A DNA stretch of 6,495 nt from Nitrospira sp. (lineage in GTDB: Bacteria; Nitrospirota; Nitrospiria; Nitrospirales; Nitrospiraceae), in contig JABMDG010000043.1 in assembly GCA_015904045.1 (NCBI GenBank), forward strand, positions 1 to 6,495. The letters run 5' to 3'. Made by a program: the position numbers and the translations under genes. The notes beneath the pieces are model-generated. The model saw only the letters and a program-made list of their open reading frames with translations, was not told the origin of the DNA and searched no databases. Shown piece after piece: positions 1-5,708 of this stretch. Every line of letters begins with the position of its first letter. The stretch's first letter is position 1.

Positions 1-22
1 ATGTTGTTTCTCACGCTCTCGT

Positions 23-99
<77 letters not shown>

Positions 100-452
100 C
101 ACCGCACTTCGTGCGACCCGGCGCCTCTGTATCGTAGTATCGTATTGAGGCGCCGGATAGACACCGCCAGTGATTTCACCTCTACAATTCAACCAAGCTT
201 GCTTGTCGCGCCGGTTCATCAGGCGTAGCCTCTCTTCATTGATGCCGGCGGATAGAACCCTCAACTCATCACGCGCTTTCTTCCATGGCTCAAGCCTGTC
301 GTGTTGTGCAGTGGCCGCCTGACCTAGGTAATTCTCTTCTCAATGCCGCCAGGAATTGCAAAAGACGTGACGCTTCTGGAGAGGTGTGAGAATATCCGGT
401 GAACGTGCGAGGCCGCAGAAGCCAATGCCTGGTCACGATCACAGCGAAGCAG
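100..452. other. Gene-poor stretch between tRNA-Pro and acylphosphatase
   Basis: No convincing gene. It contains a small hairpin CGCAC-TTC-GTGCG (103-115) and the large hairpin at 118-156. The minus strand is open from 339 down to base 1. Its first half (about 339-160) reads like a charged helical protein piece (for example ..[16 protein letters not shown]..), but the only in-frame ATG is at 219 and the rest runs antisense through the tRNA, a usual source of false ORFs. It could be the decayed tail of a gene once linked to the tRNA. I do not recognise it and do not call it a gene. Bases 378-390 are purine-rich (GGAGAGGTGTGAG) and could serve as a ribosome site for the alternative GTG start at 399. 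Confidence 0.6.
118..156. repeat. Perfect 10-bp inverted repeat with tandem 8-mer in the loop
   Basis: CCGGCGCCTC (118-127) is the exact reverse complement of GAGGCGCCGG (147-156). The 19-nt loop contains GTATCGTA twice back to back (129-136 and 137-144). It starts 19 bases after the tRNA CCA end, so it could end or process the tRNA transcript. No T-run follows, so it is not a classic intrinsic terminator. It may also be a dispersed palindromic element. Confidence 0.7.
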
Positions 453-749
453 ATGACTGAGTCGGGAGGCGAGACGTCGGTTCGTGCGCACATCGTCGTG
501 AGGGGCCGTGTGCAAGGTGTCGGGTACCGGGCTTTTTGCGTCCGTGTGGGGGCTCGCCACGGGCTTTTGGGCGGGGTAAGAAATCTTGATGACGGCCGGG
601 TGGAGCTGGATGTCGAAGGGGGACGGCCGGCGATTGAGGCGCTGTTGCGGGAATTGAAGATTGGTCCGCCTGGCGCTCATGTGACGGGCGTCGAGGCTGA
701 GTGGAAGCCGGCGACCGGACGGTTTTCTGGGCTCACGATCTGGTACTAG
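453..749 (+). CDS. acyP: Acylphosphatase
   Basis: Small cytosolic hydrolase of carboxyl-phosphate bonds in acyl phosphates such as acetyl phosphate or carbamoyl phosphate. From the ATG at 453 it is 98 aa, the normal family size. The signature GRVQGVGYRAF (18-28) carries the phosphate-binding catalytic Arg26. VRNLDDGRVELDVEG (42-56) carries the catalytic Asn44. Both key residues of the family are present. An in-frame GTG at 399 would add 18 unconserved residues; it has a purine-rich stretch about 12 bases upstream, but the family size favours 453, where only a weak GAAG lies upstream. The stop is 27 bases before the sigma-factor ATG, so the two are probably co-transcribed. Family assignment is firm; the exact start is less so. 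Confidence 0.9.
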   Translation: MTESGGETSVRAHIVVRGRVQGVGYRAFCVRVGARHGLLGGVRNLDDGRVELDVEGGRPAIEALLRELKIGPPGAHVTGVEAEWKPATGRFSGLTIWY

Positions 750-776
750 CGCGGGGTCAAGGGGGAGCGATTGCGA

Positions 777-1730
777 ATGGGGCGACCACGTGGGGCACAG
801 CTGGCAGTGAATGATGTGCGACGACGAACCGTCGATGACCATGACGAGGCCGTTGTTGAACACGTCTCCGACCCTGCCGAGAAGGAATCCGGTCGTTCCG
901 AGGGACTGGATACGCTGAAAAGCTATCTGCGGGAAGTCCGCCGCTCAACGCTGCTGACGTTCAAACAGGAACAGCAACTGGGCAAGCGGGTCATGGCGGG
1001 TGACGAGCAGGCACGCCAGCAGATGATCGAGTCCAATTTACGTCTCGTCATCAGCATCGGCAAGCGGTATATGCATCGGGGGTTTCCCTTTTCCGATATC
1101 GTCGAAGAAGGCAATCTCGGGCTGATCAAAGCCGTCGAAAAATTCAATTACAAGCGCGGATTCCGGTTCAGCACCTATGCGTCCTGGTGGATCAGGCAAT
1201 ACATCGAGCGGGGCATCATCAATCAAGGGAAGCTGGTGCGCCTGCCCGTGCATGTCGTGGAGCGATTGAACCGCTATCTCGGCAAGGTCGAACAGTTAGT
1301 GCAGGAACTCGGGCGTGAGCCGCTCGCGCGAGAAGTAGCCGTGAAGATGAAAACTTCGGAAGCGGAGGTCGTGGACCTCAAGCAACTGGTCCGGACGACC
1401 TGTTCGCTCGACAGTCCGATCAACGACCGGACCGATACGTTCCTCCGCGACGTGATCGAAGATCCTGCCGGCCTGTTGCCTGACGAGACGGCCGATGGAG
1501 TGCGACGCCGTGCTGAACTGATCGCCTGGGTAAAGGAGTTGCCTGAGAAAGAACAAACTGTTATTGTGTCGCGGTTTGGGCTCAATGGTGACGAAGCGAA
1601 GACGCTGGAAGAAATCGGCCGCGAGATGGGATTGACCCGCGAACGGGTGCGGCAGATCGAAGTGACAGCGCTGGTTCGGCTTCGGAACACCATCGAGCGG
1701 AAAACCATGACGCAGGCAGATTTGCTCTAA
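777..1730 (+). CDS. rpoS: RpoS-like group 2 sigma-70 factor
   Basis: RNA polymerase sigma subunit that directs core enzyme to a subset of promoters, in this class typically stationary-phase or stress promoters. From the ATG at 777 it is 317 aa. A GGGGGAG ribosome site at 761-767 is well spaced for this ATG, better than for the TTG at 771. Region 1.2 is near residues 44-80 ([11 protein letters not shown]). Region 2 is at about 83-150, with [22 protein letters not shown] and [13 protein letters not shown], the core-binding and -10-melting part. Region 3 is at about 155-235 (VRLPVHV). Region 4 is at about 250-310, with the -35 helix-turn-helix [19 protein letters not shown]. There is no long region 1.1, which argues against the housekeeping RpoD, and the tail MTQADLL resembles the end of RpoS. 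The sigma-70 family is certain; RpoS against another group 2 member is inference. It ends 4 bases before apt. Confidence 0.85.
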   Translation: MGRPRGAQLAVNDVRRRTVDDHDEAVVEHVSDPAEKESGRSEGLDTLKSYLREVRRSTLLTFKQEQQLGKRVMAGDEQARQQMIESNLRLVISIGKRYMHRGFPFSDIVEEGNLGLIKAVEKFNYKRGFRFSTYASWWIRQYIERGIINQGKLVRLPVHVVERLNRYLGKVEQLVQELGREPLAREVAVKMKTSEAEVVDLKQLVRTTCSLDSPINDRTDTFLRDVIEDPAGLLPDETADGVRRRAELIAWVKELPEKEQTVIVSRFGLNGDEAKTLEEIGREMGLTRERVRQIEVTALVRLRNTIERKTMTQADLL

Positions 1731-1734
1731 CTCC

Positions 1735-2259
1735 GTGGCCGCCATCGACTACCGATCACTCATCCGCGAAGTCCCGGACTTTCCCAAGCCCGGCATTCTC
1801 TTCTACGACATCACGACACTGCTGAAAAACGCCGACGCGATCCGAAGCCTGGCCGATGAATTGGCCAGTCGATACCGACCGCAGCAGATCGCGAAAGTGG
1901 TGGGCATCGAATCCCGCGGGTTCATCTTCGCCGGGATTCTGGCGGCACGCCTCGGAGCCGGGTTCGTTCCTGTTCGTAAACCCGGAAAACTGCCGGCGGA
2001 TTGTTATGAAGTCAAATACAGTTTGGAGTACGGCTCGAATTCCCTGGCCATCCATCGCGATGCGATCGGGATGGATGAGCGGGTGTTGATCGTGGACGAT
2101 CTGTTGGCCACGGGAGGCACCGCGGAGGCGACGGTCAGTCTCGTTCGCCAACTCGGCGGGGAGATCGTCGGCCTCGATTTCCTTGTGGAGCTCAAAAGTC
2201 TGAACGGCCGTGACAAGCTGGCCTGCTATGAGGTTCATTCCACCATTCTCTACCCGTAG
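1735..2259 (+). CDS. apt: Adenine phosphoribosyltransferase
   Basis: Purine salvage enzyme: adenine plus PRPP gives AMP and pyrophosphate, in the cytosol. It is 174 aa, a normal family length. The N-terminal segment [13 protein letters not shown] (15-27) is typical of the family. [13 protein letters not shown] (55-67) and the RKPGKLP loop (81-87) form the flexible-loop side of the active site. The PRPP-binding motif [14 protein letters not shown] (117-130) has the Asp-Asp pair and the glycine-rich turn. It starts with GTG only 4 bases after the sigma stop, which points to coupled or at least shared translation of one mRNA; no strong ribosome site is visible. No ATG sits near a better position. 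It likely closes the acyP-rpoS-apt transcript, since a separate promoter follows. Confidence 0.95.
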   Translation: MAAIDYRSLIREVPDFPKPGILFYDITTLLKNADAIRSLADELASRYRPQQIAKVVGIESRGFIFAGILAARLGAGFVPVRKPGKLPADCYEVKYSLEYGSNSLAIHRDAIGMDERVLIVDDLLATGGTAEATVSLVRQLGGEIVGLDFLVELKSLNGRDKLACYEVHSTILYP

Positions 2260-2270
2260 TCCGTCACCCC

Positions 2271-2299
2271 TTGTCAAACAAGAGATGCCGTGTTATAGA
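2271..2299 (+). promoter_or_regulatory. Sigma-70-type promoter for dksA copy 1
   Basis: TTGTCA (-35, 2271-2276) and TATAGA (-10, 2294-2299) are separated by exactly 17 bases, and a TGT precedes the -10. Five of six -35 bases match the consensus and the -10 is close to it. Transcription would start near 2306 and leave a leader of about 43 bases before the dksA ATG. This is the best promoter I can see in the window; no comparable one is seen in front of dksA copy 2. Confidence 0.65.
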
Positions 2300-2348
2300 T
2301 GCCGCACTTTTTTCCCGTCGTGGGCTTGTCTAAGAGAGTGAAATCGTT

Positions 2349-2906
2349 ATGGCGACGAAGCCGCAAGCGAAGAAAAAATCAGTGAATAAGTCCAAGCCAG
2401 TGCGGACCGCTCACAAGAAGGTTGCCCCCGTGGTGGCCACGGCGCCCGCAAAGCGAGCCGCCGCCCCCGTGGTGGCCGAACCGGTTCGACCCAAGGAAAC
2501 GGCGAAGGAGCGAGAGGCCAGAGAGCGCCGGCAGGAAGTGCTCCACCGGATGCTCTTGGGCAAACGGCAAGAAATCATCAAGGAAATCGAAGAGAGCTTG
2601 GGACAGTCGCTGACGGAGGATCAGCAGCGGCGGCTGGAGTCGGCGCGTGATGTCGGCGACCAGGCCTTGATGGATCTGGAACGTGAACTCGGGATCTCGT
2701 TGATGGAGATGCGCAACCGCCGCCGGCAGTCGATCGATGAAGCCTTGATGCGGCTGCATGAAGGGACGTACGGCATGTGTGCCGAATGCGGAGTCGAGAT
2801 CAGCGAGAAGCGCCTGCAAGCCGTTCCGTTTGCCAAACTCTGCGTCGAGTGCCAATCCAAAGAAGAGTTGCTCGAGAAAATTGAGCGGGAAGAAGACCGC
2901 GATTAG
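2349..2906 (+). CDS. dksA: DksA/TraR-family zinc-finger RNA polymerase regulator, copy 1
   Basis: DksA binds in the secondary channel of RNA polymerase and, with ppGpp, tunes rRNA and biosynthetic promoters. It is 185 aa. Residues 1-48 are a Lys/Ala/Pro-rich tail, probably disordered, containing APVVA twice (26-30, 39-43) encoded by an exact 15-nt repeat (2424-2438, 2463-2477). The coiled coil runs from about 50 to 138, and its tip has DVGDQA (Asp101, Asp104, Ala106), matching the D-x-x-D-x-A tip of E. coli DksA. The zinc finger is C144-x2-C147-x17-C165-x2-C168, the DksA spacing. AAGAGAG lies 10 bases before the ATG, and a clear promoter lies 50 bases upstream. A second copy lies at 4345-4761. 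The family is certain; acting as the true DksA partner of ppGpp rather than another TraR-type protein is likely but inferred. Confidence 0.92.
   Translation: MATKPQAKKKSVNKSKPVRTAHKKVAPVVATAPAKRAAAPVVAEPVRPKETAKEREARERRQEVLHRMLLGKRQEIIKEIEESLGQSLTEDQQRRLESARDVGDQALMDLERELGISLMEMRNRRRQSIDEALMRLHEGTYGMCAECGVEISEKRLQAVPFAKLCVECQSKEELLEKIEREEDRD
2424..2477 (+). repeat. 15-nt direct repeat in the DksA N-terminal tail
   Basis: GCCCCCGTGGTGGCC occurs exactly at 2424-2438 and 2463-2477, in the same reading frame, each encoding APVVA. It shows that the basic tail of DksA copy 1 grew by a small internal duplication. The tail is missing from copy 2. Confidence 0.85.
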
Positions 2907-2929
2907 GCGTTGTTCCGCGTCCCCTCGAC

Positions 2930-2944
2930 GTGCGCTCGACGCAC
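2930..2944. other. Small hairpin between dksA copy 1 and queC copy 1
   Basis: GTGCG (2930-2934) pairs with CGCAC (2940-2944) around a CTCGA loop, 23 bases after the dksA stop. No T-run follows, so it is not an evident terminator. The matching spacer of copy 2 also holds a hairpin of similar size (4836-4852). It may attenuate or process the dksA-queC mRNA; this is weak inference. Confidence 0.35.
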
Positions 2945-3044
2945 ACCTCCTCCCCCCATCACCACGTCCTATTGCCGATCATGGACAACCGGGTCATAGG
3001 TCATTCAATCGGTTGAAGAGGAGCCACCCGTCACTGGTAGTGCC

Positions 3045-3743
3045 ATGAGCGCAGGAGTGTCTCAACCGGCTGTCGTGCTGGCCAGCGGGGGGCTCGATTC
3101 CACCGTCACCGCCGCAGTGGCCCAGCGTGACGGCTATGACCTGTACCTGCTGACCGTGGCCTATCGCCAGCGGCATGCCGTCGAAGTGGAACGGGCTGGC
3201 CAGGTTGCGGCGGCGCTGGGCGCCCGGCGGCATCTCATCGTCGATGCCAATCTTCAGGCAATCGGGGGATCGGCACTCACAGGTGATTTCCCTGTTCCCA
3301 AGAATCGGACGGAATTCGATCGGGGGCGCGGGATACCCGTCACCTATGTTCCGGGAAGAAATCTGATCTTCTTATCGCTGGCGGCGGCCTACGCGGAAGT
3401 GCTGAATGCGTCCGTGATTTATTTTGGTGCCAATGTACTGGATTATTCCGGCTATCCGGATTGCAGTCCGGAATTCATCCGAGCGGTTGAAGCAGTGGTG
3501 CGGATCGGGACGAAGGCAGGAGCGGAGGGGAAGGGGATGGAAGTGCGGGCACCCCTCATCAGGATGACCAAGGCCGAGATCATCAGGCTTGGCGTGACGC
3601 TGAATGTCCCGTTTCACCTCACCCACAGTTGCTACGATCCCATCGGCGCATTGGCGTGCGGACAATGCGATAGTTGCCTGATCCGGAAGCAAGGATTTTG
3701 TGAGGCAGGAGTTGTAGATCCGGTTCCCTATGCGGTACTCTGA
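3045..3743 (+). CDS. queC: 7-cyano-7-deazaguanine synthase QueC, copy 1
   Basis: ATP-dependent enzyme that converts 7-carboxy-7-deazaguanine plus ammonia to preQ0, the precursor of queuosine in tRNA and of other deazapurines; cytosolic. It is 232 aa. The PP-loop SGGLDST (14-20) binds ATP. Other family blocks are GSALT (75-79), IPVTYVPGRNLIFLS (97-111), FGANVLDYSGYPDC (127-140) and a zinc site C196-x8-C205-x2-C208-x2-C211. The ATG at 3045 has only a weak GGTAG nearby; a stronger GAGGAG (3017-3022) is farther upstream, with a small CACT-GGT-AGTG hairpin (3032-3042) between. The gene follows dksA by 138 bases and precedes a cytochrome by 51. An extra Cys219 is absent in copy 2. No other queuosine gene is in the window. 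Confidence 0.93.
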   Translation: MSAGVSQPAVVLASGGLDSTVTAAVAQRDGYDLYLLTVAYRQRHAVEVERAGQVAAALGARRHLIVDANLQAIGGSALTGDFPVPKNRTEFDRGRGIPVTYVPGRNLIFLSLAAAYAEVLNASVIYFGANVLDYSGYPDCSPEFIRAVEAVVRIGTKAGAEGKGMEVRAPLIRMTKAEIIRLGVTLNVPFHLTHSCYDPIGALACGQCDSCLIRKQGFCEAGVVDPVPYAVL

Positions 3744-3794
3744 GCCGGCGAGCCGCGTGGCCATTGAAACAAACCTGACGAACGGGATGAAGAC

Positions 3795-4196
3795 ATGAAC
3801 CTACCCATGAAGGTCTCACAGGCGGTGTGGATGAGTGTGCTTGGGCTTGCGCTGGGAGCCGCTCCGGCGTGTAGTCAGGGCGAGTCCCAGCCGCAAAGCC
3901 AGGCGGTGGCCGTACCGGCTGACCTGCAAGGCGGGGAGCAGAAGTTCACGGCCAATTGTTCTGCGTGTCACGGAGTGGGCGGCATGGGGACCAAACAAGG
4001 GCCGCCGCTCGTCCACAAGATTTATGAGCCCAATCATCACGGCGATGCCGCGTTCCAGCGGGCCGCCGCCAACGGTGTCCAATCGCATCATTGGGAGTTC
4101 GGCAACATGCCGAAAATCCCGGGTGTGACGCCGAGTGATGTCGATCAAATCGTGAAATACGTCCGCTGGCTCCAAAAGCAAGCCGGAATTTTTTAG
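3795..4196 (+). CDS. Small exported c-type cytochrome, copy 1
   Basis: Single-heme electron carrier of the periplasmic side; its redox partners are unknown. It is 133 aa. Residues 1-26 are a signal peptide with a hydrophobic core (VWMSVLGLALGAAPA) and a Cys26 that is also kept in copy 2, so it may be a lipoprotein, although the APAC box is not ideal. A Gln/Pro/Ala linker (27-42) follows. The heme motif is C55-S-A-C58-H59. Met105 in GNMPKIPG is the probable sixth iron ligand. His pairs at 81-82 and 98-99 are conserved between copies. The ATG at 3795 has GGGA about 8 bases upstream; an ATG at 3807 starting MKVSQ is the alternative and aligns equally well with copy 2. The 3' end overlaps a terminator-like hairpin. 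Confidence 0.92.
   Translation: MNLPMKVSQAVWMSVLGLALGAAPACSQGESQPQSQAVAVPADLQGGEQKFTANCSACHGVGGMGTKQGPPLVHKIYEPNHHGDAAFQRAAANGVQSHHWEFGNMPKIPGVTPSDVDQIVKYVRWLQKQAGIF
4166..4194 (+). terminator. Terminator-like hairpin plus T6 overlapping the cytochrome c stop
   Basis: CTGGCT (4166-4171) pairs with AGCCGG (4181-4186), including one G-U pair, around a 9-nt loop. After AA comes TTTTTT (4189-4194), the last T of which begins the TAG stop. This is a modest intrinsic terminator inside the coding sequence. The same stem and loop exist exactly in copy 2 (6079-6099), where the T-run is broken to TCTTTT. Confidence 0.4.
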
Positions 4197-4344
4197 CCGG
4201 ATAGTATCGACGAGCCGGACCTACCTGCGGCTTGATTTGTCCCGTCTCACCCATCAGACTTCCACAGTAGCCCTTCGACATTGCCAAGACGGCCAAGGAC
4301 GGGCACGCCGCGCCGAAAAGGTTGGACGGCTATCTTGTCACAGC

Positions 4345-4761
4345 GTGAAGGAGACGGCCAAGGAGCGGGAAGCACGGGAGCGGCGTCAGGCAATACTTCA
4401 TAAGATGCTGCTGGAGAAGCGGCAGGCGATTATCAAGGAAATCGAAGAGAGCTTAGGACAGTCGCTGACGGAGGATCAGCAGCGGCGTTTAGAGTCGGCG
4501 CGCGACGTCGGCGATCAGGCGTTGATGGATCTTGAGCGGGAGCTCGGCATCTCGTTGATGGAGATGCGCAACCGCCGCCGGCAGTCCATCGATGAAGCGA
4601 TCACCCGTCTGCACGAAGGCACCTACGGGATCTGTGCCGACTGCGGAATAGAAATCAGTGAAAAACGGCTGCAAGCCGTGCCGTTTGCCAAACTGTGCGT
4701 GGAGTGCCAGTCACGCGAAGAGCTGTTGGAGAAAATCGAGCGAGAAGAAGACCGCGATTAA
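4345..4761 (+). CDS. dksA: DksA/TraR-family zinc-finger protein, copy 2 (no N-terminal tail)
   Basis: Paralogue of the gene at 2349. From the proposed GTG at 4345 it is 138 aa, and from KETAKERE onward it differs from copy 1 at only about 11 positions. The coiled-coil tip DVGDQA (Asp54, Asp57, Ala59) and all four zinc ligands (C97, C100, C118, C121) are intact, so it should bind RNA polymerase and zinc. The Lys/Ala/Pro tail of copy 1 is missing. The frame stays open upstream to a TTG at 4237, but that 36-residue stretch is unlike copy 1 or DksA. Neither start has a good ribosome site, and the next ATG (4405) would cut into the coiled coil. High protein conservation despite many silent changes argues for a working gene whose true start needs experimental proof. 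Confidence 0.8.
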   Translation: MKETAKEREARERRQAILHKMLLEKRQAIIKEIEESLGQSLTEDQQRRLESARDVGDQALMDLERELGISLMEMRNRRRQSIDEAITRLHEGTYGICADCGIEISEKRLQAVPFAKLCVECQSREELLEKIEREEDRD

Positions 4762-4835
4762 TCTTTAGCCGTTCCGGCAGCGCAGCGCTCTGCTGTTCAC
4801 CGCTTCATCAACAGATTGTTCCGTGCCGTCGTGCC

Positions 4836-4852
4836 GGACGCGAGGTGCGTCC
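4836..4852. other. Small hairpin between dksA copy 2 and queC copy 2
   Basis: GGACGC (4836-4841) pairs exactly with GCGTCC (4847-4852) around a GAGGT loop, 74 bases after the dksA stop and 41 before the queC start. No T-run follows. It is the counterpart of the 2930-2944 hairpin by location, with limited sequence similarity around it (a shared TTGTTCCG upstream of both). Confidence 0.35.
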
Positions 4853-4893
4853 TCACGCTGCTTCGGCAGGGAACGTGGGACAGATTCGCCGCT

Positions 4894-5592
4894 GTGAACG
4901 AGCACAGACGCCAACGGGCGGTCATTCTTGCCAGCGGCGGGCTGGATTCCACCGTGGCTGCGGCGGTGGCACAGCGAGACGGCTATCAGATCTATCTATT
5001 GACCCTTGCCTATCGGCAGCGGCACGCAGTAGAGATCGAACGTGCCGGTCACGTGGCGGCGGCCTTGGGAGCGCGGGCGCATCTCGTAATCGAGGTCGAC
5101 TTACGGGCAATCGGCGGGTCGGCGCTGACCGATGATCTCCCTGTTCCCAAAAATCGCACCGAACAAGACCGAGGTCAGGGCATCCCCATCACCTATGTGC
5201 CGGGAAGAAACTTGATCTTTCTGTCGCTCGCCGCAGCCCATGCGGAAGTGCTGGGGGCGTCGGTGATCTACTTCGGCGCGAACGTGGTGGACTATTCAGG
5301 CTATCCCGACTGTCGCCCCGAGTTTCTCCGGGCATTCGAGGCCGCGGTACAGGCCGGGACGAAAGCCGGCGCCGAGGGAAGACGGATCGAGGTGCGAACG
5401 CCGCTGTTATCGCTGACCAAAGCGGACATCGTTCGCCTGGGTCTGACGCTGAATGCGCCGATTCACCTGACACACAGTTGTTATGATCCAGTCGGAGCCG
5501 TGGCCTGCGGGCTGTGCGACAGCTGCCTCATTCGCAAACAGGGATTTGCCGACGCGGGAGTTGAGGATCCGATCCCGTATGCGGTATCGTAA
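4894..5592 (+). CDS. queC: 7-cyano-7-deazaguanine synthase QueC, copy 2
   Basis: Second QueC, predicted to make preQ0 like copy 1. With the GTG start at 4894 it is 232 aa, exactly the length of copy 1, and aligns without gaps at about 77% identity; this decides the start over the TTG at 4816, which would add 26 unconserved residues. The PP-loop SGGLDST (14-20), ITYVPGRN (99-106), DYSGYPDCRPEF (133-144) and the zinc cysteines 196, 205, 208 and 211 are all kept. Most changes are conservative (I/V/L, D/E, K/R) and lie outside the motifs, except the first eight residues, which are unrelated. Whether both copies serve queuosine, or one serves another deazapurine product, cannot be told from sequence. 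It lies 132 bases after dksA copy 2. Confidence 0.92.
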   Translation: MNEHRRQRAVILASGGLDSTVAAAVAQRDGYQIYLLTLAYRQRHAVEIERAGHVAAALGARAHLVIEVDLRAIGGSALTDDLPVPKNRTEQDRGQGIPITYVPGRNLIFLSLAAAHAEVLGASVIYFGANVVDYSGYPDCRPEFLRAFEAAVQAGTKAGAEGRRIEVRTPLLSLTKADIVRLGLTLNAPIHLTHSCYDPVGAVACGLCDSCLIRKQGFADAGVEDPIPYAVS

Positions 5593-5603
5593 AAATGCGA
5601 AAG

Positions 5604-5708
5604 GGTTTCTTTCGTTTGTTTGGTTTCTCTGGTTGAATCAGGGTAACCAGAAAAATAACAGAAACCAGATGACCGAAACCAACGAAACAAACCGGACAAA
5701 CCAGATGA
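5604..5708. repeat. AAACC/GGTTT-rich palindromic and direct repeat cluster
   Basis: The first half (5604-5634) is GTTT/GGTTTCT-rich; the second (5645-5708) is its loose reverse complement, AAACC/GAAACAAACC-rich. At the centre CTGGTT (5629-5634) pairs with AACCAG (5645-5650), flanked by TTTCT/AGAAA. AAACCAGATGA occurs exactly at 5662-5672 and 5698-5708, both containing an in-frame ATG, so the cytochrome frame can start at 5669 or 5705. The part from 5684 on matches the leader of cytochrome copy 1; the rest is extra. I recall similar low-complexity palindromes between genes in Nitrospira-like genomes, unverified. Confidence 0.6.

Larger units (their letters stand above)
2493..4196 (+). repeat. 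Tandem block, unit 1 (dksA'-queC-cytochrome c)
   Basis: Upstream unit of a head-to-tail duplication. Recognisable similarity to unit 2 begins at the Lys codon of KETAKERE in dksA (2493) and ends at the cytochrome c stop codon. Gene order, orientation and gene sizes agree; queC is the same length to the base. Spacers are mostly diverged, except for about 25 bases before the cytochrome start (3766-3790). Confidence 0.9.

Noticed and set aside
324..863. 179-residue minus-strand frame opposite acylphosphatase and sigma start
   Set aside because: Low-complexity composition without family motifs, opposite two clearly coding genes; a shadow of GC-rich codons.
2907..3044. PreQ1 riboswitch in front of queC
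   Set aside because: No compact pseudoknot with the typical A-rich 3' tail is visible before either queC; only short hairpins are present.
4237..4344. TTG-started N-terminal extension of DksA copy 2
   Set aside because: The 36 residues resemble neither copy 1 nor DksA proteins and there is no ribosome site before 4237.
4816..4893. TTG-started N-terminal extension of QueC copy 2
   Set aside because: GTG 4894 gives exactly the 232 aa of copy 1; the extra 26 residues have no counterpart.
2349..5592. Zinc-starvation explanation: zinc-free DksA and Que paralogues under Zur control, as known for DksA2 in Pseudomonas
   Set aside because: Both DksA copies keep all four zinc cysteines and both QueC copies keep their four, so neither is a zinc-independent spare; I saw no convincing Zur-type palindrome.
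5483..5704. Upstream extension of the cytochrome c copy 2 frame into queC
   Set aside because: It overlaps the end of queC and the repeat cluster in a shadow frame, and would bury the signal peptide inside the protein.
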